From Orobanche coerulescens (Eukaryota; Streptophyta; Magnoliopsida; Lamiales; Orobanchaceae): a DNA stretch of 64,000 nucleotides. Both the position numbers and the translations under genes were made by a program. Location: NCBI GenBank assembly GCA_033398695.1, contig CM065819.1, positions 9,783,501 through 9,847,500 on the forward strand, read 5' to 3'. Shown here in pieces: positions 52,667 through 63,279 of this stretch (within the stretch, counting starts at the first letter, position 1; each line of letters begins with the position of its first letter). A model generated the notes under the pieces. That model saw nothing but the letters and a program-made list of their open reading frames with translations, was not told where the DNA came from and ran no database searches.

Positions 52667-55600
52667 AAGCCGCCACTTAAACGTACCGAAAAATAATTGA
52701 AAAAAAAAGAGTTTAACGAAATAACCCAAGTTCGCAAAATGCCAAAAAGGCCCTTTTAAAATACACACATGCAGCGGATAAAGATACCGAAAGCCATTTT
52801 GAAATATACACACGCAGTGGATAAATACAGTTCAAAATACACATTTGCAGCAGAAATGAATAACCAGCAAAGAAATACTCGATACTCCAAAACATGCCAC
52901 CGCCAATATCACATCGGGAAGCTCATCCCTTCACGACCGCAACTAGCTCGATCTCCGAGTACCTAAAAATAAAGCCCACGATGGAGTCAGCCACAATACT
53001 CAAATAATGATATCGATCACATCATCATAAATAATTACATACCAATGTAATAATACTGTAAGAATACTACCAACGTAATCTTACCATTATAACCTTACCA
53101 ATTCATGGCAATCTAAACCAAATCGATCCTTACCATAATTCACAATTCGCATTTTCGAATGACTAAAAGAAATCAAAAATTATCTGTACTGTATTCCAAA
53201 ATACCAACAATCCTCTGAACCTCATCATAACTTATAAGTGTGGAAATAATCCAACCTGTGCCAAATCCTGTCCGTCGGATCGCACAATCAAATCTCAATA
53301 TGGGTAAAAACAAATATACACGATACATTTGTAAGTCAAATTTCCACAGAACAATGATAACAAGTACTGCAACATCGACGTACAGTCCAAATACTCATAC
53401 GATCATCACAATGATCAAAACAATAGGTCAACCGAGAATATTATCGACATGATGACTCCAATACGATCAATAAATGATCAACGATAACTGAGAATACCCT
53501 CAACATGGTAGACTCCAAATGATCAACAAAGGACCAACAATAACCGAGAATACCCTCAAAAAGGTAGACTCCAAATGATCAACAATAATGGATCTCAAAG
53601 AAATAACTTTGACCGTCGAACATACCCCTCGGGCGTATGAACAACCAGTCGCAAACCGTCGAACACATCCAATACTATGGACTATGAAACGACAAAAATA
53701 TACGGCTCAAAGATGGACATCACACTATGCCCGATCCGGAAATGTGTCCGTGCACAAGCCACCCCGGGTATCGATCAAATACACGTGTGGTCTTGTACCT
53801 AATTAGCTTCACGAAACTACGTCTCGTGTGCACGGTTCAATGCGGAATAATATCAATGCATAACCATAGTGTGCCCAGCTAAAAATCCTACACAATAACC
53901 AATCGAAACGCAGATATGATTCCAGATATGTCACGATGCAACATGACAACGAATTCAATAAATCACATATCCAATAAGGATCAAAAGACTCACCGAAGTG
54001 AACAACAACAGACTGGCAATGAAAAGTCGACACAACTAATCAATACCCAAAACAACAATCCTGTGATCATCATCCCCGACAAATGATCAACACGATCAAC
54101 GATCTCAATACAATCAGCCCTGGGATTATCATCCCTCAACGAAATAATCAATCGGAATCAACATACAACATATACAATAATTCCTCAAAACAATTATCCT
54201 CAAATCGAACAATACTGGAATTACCTCAAGCCGAAGACAATATCCTTTCCGCGAACCAACATCCCTGAACGAATACACAGTTATACGAATAATCTCAAAT
54301 AAGGTACCATCCATTCAATACCAATAAATCTTTATCCCGATACTTATGTCATCGCGATAATTATCCTCGATATCCGATATACTATACCCTTGACCAAAGA
54401 TAACTCACGTATTCCTTGAACACAATTAAATCATATACCTTATGATTTAATACAAACCAGAGCACGATATACAACTCATTAACCGACAACTTACCTTTCT
54501 AACAACATTGCTATACGAATTATAAATGAAATGAAAACGAAACCATTCATCAAATATTATAAACTGAACAAGTATAAACTTGCCTCGATACCGATACCAC
54601 GAAGACGTTACCAAAATCCATTGCCTTAGTATACGAGCTCCTCAGCCCCGACCAAAATCAATCTACGAATTCTTCAGCCTCAACCGCAACACAACGGTCA
54701 TAAACCACGATCAAACATCACAACCTATTGCAATAACCAATTAACACACATTCGATAAAAATCAATAACTGACATAGCCAACCAACAAACTCAACGGTTC
54801 AACGAAACCTCGATCATAAACAAAACCGAACAATACAACTCAAACAAATACGAACCCATATCCACAATACAAGTCGCAACTCAATGATCACAAATAATAA
54901 TCAATAACCGATCAACAAACACAACGGTTCTACAATATCCCGATTAAACACATATCCAAACAACCCGAACCAATTAAACACGAATTCAAAACCACAATAC
55001 GATTCAAAAATCCGAAGATCATATCAATAATCAATTTAAACCAACAAGGGTCTAACATTACCGATTCCAAATTCAATCTTAAATACGGATACAAGTTTCC
55101 TCCTTGTAAATTCATAATATAAACCAACTACCGGTTATCATCATCAATCCGGAAAATCCGATCAATTCAACATTATAGATAACCATATTCCTAAGGTTTC
55201 AAATAATTCCATTATACGAATTGAACACTTGTTAAATACCTATGAATTCTCAAACTCAAAAGTGAATCATAACCTTATCAAATCCGGAATCATATTCGTA
55301 TTCCTATACGAATATTGTACCAAAACACATAACTTAGTTCTAGATATGAATATTCCATATTCATATCTAAAACACCAACACCTCTTAAACATGTTCAACA
55401 ATTCATATAATCCAAGAGTTCCTTAAGAACACAACTAATTCCGAAATCATATTCAAAATCTCCAATACGACATAATCCGATGTGTTCTAACATCTAGACA
55501 ATCCTTATTCACAATTCAAGGTGTATATAATCATGTTCTTAAACATATATACTTCTCATAACATCATGAATCGCAACAAACCACCAAGAACATCGAGAAT

Positions 55601-56693
55601 ACTACGATTCCATAATCATAACAACATAATCGATTCATTTGATCACCAATTCATTATCTTCCTTCAACATACACCTCATATAACCTCAAGAATCGAAACA
55701 ACAACATCTTAATCATCTTCATACGAATCATTTATCAATAACAACATCAAAAATCCGAAATGAAAAGGAGGATTATCCAACATACCTCTTAGAAGATGGA
55801 ATACACAAGAAATCACTTCAAGAATCATCAATAACTCCATATCCAAGCTCCAAATCCAAGCCCTCAAGCTCAAAATCGAATTAGGAGAGCCAAAATATCC
55901 CTCTCTCAATGTTTAGAGATGAAAAATGAAGAGAAATGCAGAAATGAAATGAAATGACGGCCATTCCTTATATAAACTCCCCGCTCGTTACGTACATAAC
56001 ATTCCCAAGTTAACGTACGTAACACCTCTTACGTACGCTATCTTGTCCTGGTTAGCGTACGTAATGCCATCCCAGACCCTACTGCCTCCAAACTTGAACA
56101 TCCTTACGTCCGTAACCCATGCCATATAACGTACGTAATATACCAGTTGACTTGCTACAGTACAATGGCCGTGTTACGTATGTAACAAGTCCTGTATAAC
56201 GTACGTAACACGTACGTTGACTCACCTATCAACATCCTCCGCTGAAAGTTGCCGACACAGGGTCCCACCTGCCGACCACGACTCGATCGTCTAATTCCCA
56301 TGTTACGTACGTAATGTCTCGGCCATAACGTACGTAACTCTACCAATTTAACGTACGTAAGCTTCAACACATAACGTACGTAATGGCTTCCATACTTAGC
56401 CATTTACAGCAATTCCTGTCCAACGTCTCGACATAACAAATACGAACATACGGCATACTGAATACACATATACTCAACCCAAAAATATTCTCATACGGTA
56501 TACCTGATATCCAATTCAGTTCAACCTGATACAACATATCCTGAATATATCTGTCAATCAAAAACGATAATCACACCAGTATAAATGTCTCGGTTATCAA
56601 TTTATTTTATCCATACTGTATAGATACCAAACTATACAGTATATCTCAGATAAAATAACGCGAAAAATTTATACTGAAAATTCGGGTATTACA
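52667..56693 (-). repeat. Gyp-5 LTR, main part, right of Gyp-6
   Basis: The minus-strand LTR starts TGTAATACCCGAATTTTC (ending at 56693). It contains the TTACGTACGTAA array (55988-56383), a TATA box (TTATATAA, 55968-55975), CGAGGCAAGT (54578-54587) and CTGAC/TAG (52963-52990). Together with 42533-42727 it makes about 4.2 kb, the longest LTR here. The region 53000-55900 holds only short ORFs (for example 53240-53452 and 53588-53806) that match nothing known. Confidence 0.85.
55988..56383. repeat. Phased palindrome array TTACGTACGTAA in the Gyp-5 LTR
   Basis: Starts are 55988, 56011, 56029, 56053; 56104, 56127; 56174, 56197 (with a half-step copy at 56208); 56303, 56326, 56349, 56372. The last block is a quartet at exactly 23 bp. 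The first palindrome is 13 bp from the TATA box. Confidence 0.93.
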
Positions 56694-57300
56694 CGATCAA
56701 CACAACCATTATTACCAACAATAGTCCTGGGATCAACATCCCTCAACGAACAACCAATACGAATCTCAATACACGAAGCCTCAATGTACAACATATACGA
56801 CAACTCAACATAATAATTATCCCATAACTGAACAATACATAAATTACCTCAAAGCCGAAGACAATATCCTTTCCACGATCCAACATCCCTGAACGAATAC
56901 ACAGTTATACGAATAATCCCGAAATAGGTATAATCCATTTAATACCAATAAACCTTTATCCCTATACTTATGTCATCACGATAACTATCCTCGATATCTG
57001 TTATACTATATCCTTGACCAAAGATAACTCACGTCTTCCTTGAAAATAATTAAATCATATACCTTATGATTTAATACAAACCAGAGCACGATATACAACT
57101 CATTATCCGACAACTTACATTTTTAACAACATTGCTATACGAATTATAAATGAAATGAAAACGAAACCATTCATCAAATATTATAAACTGAACAAGTATA
57201 AACTTGCCTCGATACCGATACCACGAAGCTGTTACCAGAATCCATTGCCTTCATCTCCGAGCTTCTCAGCCTACGAACTCTTCAACCTCGACCGCAACAC
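56694..57300 (-). repeat. Partial second copy of the Gyp-5 LTR
   Basis: This stretch matches about 54089-54690 of the first copy (for example CCCTGGGATNATCATCCCTC and ACTTGCCTCGATACCGATAC). It begins right at the first copy's LTR end and is cut by Gyp-7 after CCGCAACAC. It is best read as an outer LTR of the same family that received the inner one. Gyp-7 then inserted with target AACAC. Confidence 0.85.
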
Positions 57301-58335
57301 TGTAACACCCCGAGATATTCGGAATAATTACAGCGCTGTAAACCCTTTAAGTAAGGATTTACAAGGCTAATTTAAAAGAAATGTAAATATAATCTAATCG
57401 TACAACTGAAGTTTAAAAATACAGATTTGGTTTAACTGATACAGTGAGTTAACTTATACAACCATATCGAAATGACATTATTCAAACAGACGTACTCGAG
57501 TACTAAATGAACCAAGAAGACAAATCACAATAACAATAAACATCAACCACAGCACTGAGCCATTTCATCGTCCTGTCGGTACTGTGGTTGCTTCCCCGCT
57601 CCTTGGCTACCTGAACATCAAAACAATGTCCACCCCCGAAGGGGTTAGCAAAACAATGCTAGTACAAGTATCATAATACATAAATCATCAGTGCATCATA
57701 AAATATGCAAAACGGACTTCCGTCATCGGAATCCAACGATGTGAATCCTCACGATTCCATCAACACAATACAGGGTAATCCAGCGATCCAGCGCCCTTGG
57801 TATAGATCCCCATGATGATCCCGTCGGACCAACGCATGGTGGAAAACCCGTCCAGCGATCCAGCGCCCTCAGCATAGATCCCCATGATGATCCCGTCGGA
57901 CCAACGCATGGTGGACATTCGATCCAGCGCCCTCAGCATAGATCCTCATGATCCCCTCGGATCATTTATACCATAAACCAATCAATTATGCATACATATA
58001 TGCATTTCAATATGTTCATCAAGATTTAACAATTAACAGCAAATACCACGAGAAATTACAGAAATACATCTCATATTTGACAACATGAACAAAACCATAA
58101 GCATGATCAAGGTTCCAATATAAATCAAACTCAACATATGATACTTGCCTCGAAAATGGCAAGAATGGAAATACTCCAACAAATGACACGCGTCCGTATG
58201 TCACCGCCCCTCGATCGTCCCCTATGAAAGGCTCGGACCTAAGAAATAATAAAGAATTCCTCTCAATTCGTACGAACGTCTAACAATCCGGTTTACGGCC
58301 GCAAGCTCAAAAAAATGAATTCTGTCTGAACTACT

Positions 58336-58549
58336 TAGCGCTCGCTACATACTCTACGTAACGTGCGCTAAGCCTGCCCGTTAACGTACGCAAATGACCA
58401 GGTTTAGCATGCGCTAGCTGTGTACTGACAGTCTTCTCTGAACAGCCGACTGCCCTGCCTGATGATATAACGTATGTTATGTATCCAACGTAGCGCACGT
58501 TACTCGTTCCCGATAGCGCACGTTAATATATACATCTTAGCGTGCGCTA
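58336..58549. repeat. Two phased palindrome quartets in the Gyp-7 LTR (downstream of TATA)
   Basis: TAGCG/CGCTA-type motifs start at 58336, 58359, 58382, 58405 and at 58468, 58491, 58514, 58538. The pitch is 23 bp (24 once). This matches the two quartets in Gyp-2 at 21045-21260. Confidence 0.94.
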
Positions 58550-59268
58550 ATCGTGCATGGCAGTCACTACTGGGTAAAACTTGAGCTAAAGGTGATGAAA
58601 ACTCATGAAATCCTCAGTGTTAATACATGCCAACTCCGTGCATATCATGCTCATACGGTTTAAGAAAGATCTTTATGGATTAAATGACTACGAGGCACAA
58701 GGATACGTATCATCATTACTACACCATAATTCATCTTGATCTTCAAGAAAATATCCTAAGTTCGATTCATTCCAAGTCCCAAAACATATGATTCCTTATG
58801 TAAAACATAAGAACTAGGTAATCTCCATACACTGGACATGGTCGGTTTTGAAGATACAAAATATTCTTAGGAGTCCATATACTAAAAAGGTTCAAAGGAT
58901 TATACGATGAATAAGTGACGAAACATAAAAAATATCCTTCTAACGCATGATGATCAACTACTTGTGAATCTAACTTACTAGGTAAATCCCAAAACATGAT
59001 CAAAACGTCCTTCAGAATACTACTAATATTGGTGAAGAATCACCTACCTCAAAGTAGTGAAGAACAAGGAGGAAATTCGAAGCAATCCAACGCCGAAGGT
59101 TTGAACACCAATCCTCCAATGATCTACAATCTTTAACACGAGCTAGGATGCCGGAAAGAAGTGTTTAGGATGAAAAGAGGGTCTTTCTAAGTTCAAGAAT
59201 TCGAATGGGAGAGTGAAAGATCAGAAAATATGAAAAAGGATGTTGTCCTATATATAGAAAATGGTTAT

Positions 59269-59575
59269 TAGCGCGCGCTAGTCCGTGTTCATAGCGTGCG
59301 CTAACGGCTATTTGAAACGTTACTGATTTCACTGTACTCAGCCTTTAGCGTGCGCTACCCTCATGTGAGTAGCGTGCGCTAACGCGTTGACTTGGCTTTT
59401 TCCCGAAAGCCGTCCAGGTACATCCCGACACAATCCGACCAATATCCCCGGCCTGATCTCACCTACCACACGTCTCAATCATATTGACAACGTATAGCGT
59501 GCGCTAAGGTTCCTTCGTAGCGTGCGCTATGGATCCAAGTTAGCGTACGCTACACTTAGATGATAGCATGCGCTA
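59269..59575. repeat. Phased palindrome blocks upstream of the Gyp-7 TATA box
   Basis: Starts are 59269, 59292; 59346, 59370; 59495, 59518, 59541, 59564, at 23-24 bp pitch. The first is 12 bp from the TATA box at 59248-59257. Confidence 0.94.
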
Positions 59576-59726
59576 CAAGTGCAGAAACATAATTATAAAT
59601 TACATTCATGAAATCATACGCTCAACTACACCGGATTATGAAATACGGAGAATAATACTTAGATCAAAGTGCAACAATTACAATTTCACAAGTTCCAAAT
59701 ACATATCAGAAATCTCGGGTATTACA

Positions 59727-59740
59727 TCCTTCCTCCCTAA
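59727..59740 (-). promoter_or_regulatory. Gyp-7 polypurine tract
   Basis: Minus-strand TTAGGGAGGAAGGA runs directly into the LTR start TGTAATACCC. Confidence 0.88.
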
Positions 59741-59761
59741 AAAGAAGTTTCATCCCGAAAC

Positions 59762-60673
59762 TTAAGATGAAAACAACTCCGGATATCTAGTCTTCATACC
59801 GTCCTCCGTTTCCCAAGTGGCCTCTTCAACTCCGTGTCGTGACCATTGTACTTTAACCAAGTGTATTGGTTTATTCCTCAATTGTTTGATCCGACTCTCA
59901 AGTATCTTGATTGGTCTCTCTTCGAAGGTGCCGTCTTTAGCTATCTCGATCTCGTCGAAATCAATGACGTGACTGGGGTCCGGTACATACTTCCGCAATT
60001 GGGATACATGAAACACATTGTGGACGTGACTCAGCGATGGCGGTAAGGCCAACCTGTATGCTAAATCTCCAACCCTCTCGAGGATCTCGAATGGTCCGAT
60101 ATATCTAGGACTAAGCTTGCCTCTCCTCCCAAAACGGAAAATCCCTCGTGTAGGAGACACCTTCAATAGTACATGGTCCCCAGCGTCGAACTCTAGAGGA
60201 CGACGACGTACGTCTGTGTAAGATTTTTGTGACACGAAACGACCATCTCGATCCGAAATAATGGTCTTCGGCGTCCCATGCAATCTGACTATCTCCGCAA
60301 TAAATACTCGCGCCAATCTCTCGGGTCCCCATGTATCTTTAATTCCTAGGAAATGAGCCGACTTGGTTAGTCGATCAACTATAACCCAAATCATGTTCAT
60401 TCCCGTTCTAGTCCTTGGCATACTGGTGATGAAATCCATCGAGATATCCTCCCACTTCCACTCAGGGATCGGAAGCGACTTTAACATTCCGGCAGGTCGC
60501 TGATGTTCAATCTTAACCTGCTGACAAGTCAAACACTTCGAAACGTACTCTGCTACGTCCTTCTTCATATTCCCCCACCAGAAGTTTTGTTTTAGATCCT
60601 TATACATCTTACTGTTGCCCGGGTGGATAGAATAAGGTGCATTATGAGCTTCTTTCAGAATTGCCCGTCTCAA
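59762..60673 (-). pseudogene. pol: Gyp-7 integrase (core deleted) and chromodomain
   Basis: This 303-codon open frame carries the HHCC finger (HPGNSKMYKDLK...CLTCQQVK), the first core Asp (SMDFITSMP) and the second (IISDRDGRFVS). It then jumps in frame to QKSYTDVRRRPLEF, which in Gyp-2 comes about 115-120 residues later. The deletion removes the catalytic Glu and the rest of the core. GPY/F ([15 protein letters not shown]) and the chromodomain-like end (IHLVKVQWSRHGVEEATWET) follow. The open frame over the deletion is chance or recent. No integrase activity is possible, since DD35E is incomplete. Confidence 0.92.
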
Positions 60674-61218
60674 ATCATCATCATTGGGAACGCAAAGTCG
60701 ACTCTAAAATCTCAGAACTCCATCATCTTGTATCACGAATACTGGGGCTTTTCCTTTCTTTACTTCGTCACATAACCGAAGGATCAGAGAATCGTTCAAC
60801 TGCTTAGATTTGATCTCCTCGACTAGTGATGAAGTCAGTTCCATCACATATAATTACCCTTGGATTCCTGGTGCCCATACTTCAATCCCTTCGCGGATCA
60901 GTTCATTGAATCTTTGGTTTGGGATGTAAGTGCTTCCAACACTCGAAGAGAAACAGGTTTACGGCTCAAAGCATCGGCTACTACGTTTACTTTACCCGGA
61001 TGGTAGAGGATCTCCAAGTCGTAATCCTTGATCAACTCCAGCCACCTTCTCTGCCTCATGTTTAATTCTTTCTGGCTGAAAATATACTTGAGGCTCTTAT
61101 GATCCGTAAAGATTTGACAATGAGTGCCGTACAAATAATGTCTCCAAATTTTCAATGCAAAGACTACAGCTGCTAGCTCCAGATCATGAGTCGGGTAATT
61201 AACCTCATATAGTTTCAA
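60674..61218 (-). pseudogene. pol: Gyp-7 RNase H (C-terminal part) and linker
   Basis: The frame (60898-61218) has [40 protein letters not shown] and [21 protein letters not shown] stop separates it from the preceding frame, which ends VIAYASR at 61219. The linker to integrase (60674-60897) has stops and frameshifts, but phrases such as FVIQDDGVLRF-like sequence survive. Confidence 0.88.
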
Positions 61219-61899
61219 CTACCGAGAAGCATAAGCAATCACCTTATCCTTTTGCATCAACACACAACCCAGACCCTGATTTGAAGCGTCGATGTATACC
61301 ATGAATCCATCAGTTTCCTCTGGTAGCGCTAATATAGGTGCTGTCGTCAGTCTCCTCTTAAGTTCGTCAAAACCAGCCTGGCATCTCTCATCCCACGTGA
61401 ACTTTTGAGTTTTTTGTAACAGCTGAGTGAGCAGACGAGCAATTTTGGAAAATCCATCTACAAAGCGGCGATAATATCCAGCAAGTCCTAGGAAACTTCG
61501 GACTTCTTTCACGTTATTAGGAACTTCCCATTCCAAGATTGCTTCGACTTTCTTCGGGTCCACCTTAACTCCGTCAGCTGATATCACATGCCCACGGAAA
61601 GTTACTTCCCTAAGCCAGAAATCGCATTTGGAAAGCTTTGCATACAGTTGTTCCTTCCTCAAGGTGCTCAAAACCACACGCAAATGTTCGGCATGCTCCC
61701 CTGTGTCCTTCGAATATATCAAAATGTCGTCAATGAAGACGACCACAAATTTATCCAAGTATTCTAAGAATACCCGATTCGTCAATTGCATGAATACCGC
61801 ATGAGCATTGGTAAGTCCAAATGGCATCACTACGAATTCATAATGCCCGTACCGGGACCTGAAAGCAGATTTTGGTATATCCGATTCCTTAATTCTCAA
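61219..61899 (-). pseudogene. pol: Gyp-7 reverse transcriptase, C-terminal part, and start of RNase H
   Basis: 226 open codons hold [20 protein letters not shown], the active-site box FIDD ([13 protein letters not shown]), [38 protein letters not shown] and the first RNase H motif [18 protein letters not shown] (YSD changed to YID; the Asp is kept). A stop (ATGA/TGA region at 61900-61911) separates it from the N-terminal RT piece that ends FSKIDLR. Confidence 0.92.
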
Positions 61900-61911
61900 C
61901 TGATGGTATCC

Positions 61912-62622
61912 TCATCGCAAGTCAATCTTCGAGAATACCCTTGCCCCTTGCAGTTGATCAAACAAGTCGTCGATCCGAGGTATAGGATATTTATTCTTGA
62001 TTGTCACTTTGTTGAGCTCCCTGTAATCAATACACAGTCGGAGGGATCCGTCTTTCTTCTGGACAAAGAGAACGGGCGCTCCCCAAGGAGAAACGCTAGG
62101 TTGAATATAACCCTTATGTAATAATTCCTCTAATTGCTTCTTTAACTCATACATCTCGGTTGGCGCCATGCGGTAAGGTGCTCTGGAAATAGGAGCGGCT
62201 CCAGGCTCTAATTCGATAGTGAATTCCACCTCTCTCTGCGGAGGTAACCCAGGTAGTTCGTCAGGAAATACATCGGAGAATTCATTCACAACTGGAATAG
62301 ATGAGAGCTCTACTCCTTCCTCTTTCCTCATGGCATAGCACCAAAGTCCATGACATCCCTGCTTCAGTAATTTCACGGCTTTCATTACTTTGATCAATTT
62401 TCCCGAGCTTCTCGGTCTCCATCCTCGGAATAAGTGTTCAGATCCGTCATCAGCAATGATAGAAATAACTCTCTTTCGGTAATTCAGAATAGCTCCATAA
62501 CGGTTGAGCCAATCGTCTCCGAGAATTAAATCGTCACCGTAGATGTCAACTACAATAAGATTCAATAGCCAATCTCTCCCTCCTATAGACACTGGAAAAT
62601 CTCTAGCTTCTAGGGTTCCCAC
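61912..62622 (-). pseudogene. pol: Gyp-7 protease-RT linker and RT N-terminal part
   Basis: The frame (236 codons) begins after the protease with [17 protein letters not shown] and [13 protein letters not shown], then [22 protein letters not shown] follows: [56 protein letters not shown] and VFSKIDLR. The first catalytic Asp (in KIDLR) is present. Confidence 0.92.
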
Positions 62623-63279
62623 AATTTTCTATCTGCTAGGCAAACCCACAACATAAGGTTCACAATTATACAAGCATGAGATTTTCAAACGATTAACACA
62701 GTTCAAAGATAAAAAAAATGCGTAGCTCCCGAATCGAACAAGACACTAACTGGTTGCAAAAGGATCTGAATCGTACCTGATGCAATAGCTGTGTTCTGAT
62801 CATCCTTCTTCATCTCGTAAATACGCGGAGGAATGGACCCAGCGCTGGATGCCTCTCTTTTCGCAACATTCTATCATAGAAATCGCTCACAAGGCTCGGT
62901 TTACACTAGTGTCCTTCGGAACCGGTACAGGAGTGCGAGTACCAAAAGATCGGGTCGCATTCCCACAAAATGTCGCGCGATGCCCTTCCTGTCCACACTC
63001 GAAACAAGTCACAGCAGGCGCGAAACAGTCCCGTCGAACATGCCCCGCTTTGCCACAGTTATAGCATTTCTTCCCTGCGTCTGAAACGGTTTATGCTGCC
63101 CGGAACTTCTTTCCTCCTCGAGAAGGATGCGGAGGCCTCCTGGATGAATGAAAAGAGGACTGGCCCCTGCGAGGCCCACTACTCTTATTCTCCGTGAAGT
63201 TGCCAGCCACTTTCTGCTTCTTTTCTTCCGTTGATTTCTCTACTGCCGCCTCCTTCATATCATAGGCCAGCGCCTTGTC
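62623..63279 (-). pseudogene. Gyp-7 nucleocapsid zinc knuckles and protease active site
   Basis: No ATG-started frame covers this, but translation shows two zinc knuckles, CYNCGKAGHVRRDC (near 63065) and CFECGQEGHRATFC (near 62995), and further on the protease motif VLFDSGATHFFIF (near 62740). Between them lies TRTPVPVPKD. A basic region (FTENKSSGPRRGQSSFHSS) precedes the knuckles. Stops and frameshifts separate these pieces, for example one just after the protease. Confidence 0.85.

Larger units (their letters stand above)
57301..59726 (-). repeat. Gyp-7 3' LTR (2426 bp)
   Basis: The minus-strand start is TGTAATACCCGAGATTTC and the end TCGGGGTGTTACA. It holds the hairpin at 57338-57362, CTAAC/CAG at 57611-57648, three short repeats around 57780-57970 (GATCCAGCGCCCT and ATGATCCCGTCGGACC), CGAGGCAAGT at 58143-58152, palindrome blocks at 58336-58549 and 59269-59575, and a TATA box (CTATATATAG, 59248-59257). 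Small ORFs are LTR sequence. Confidence 0.93.
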
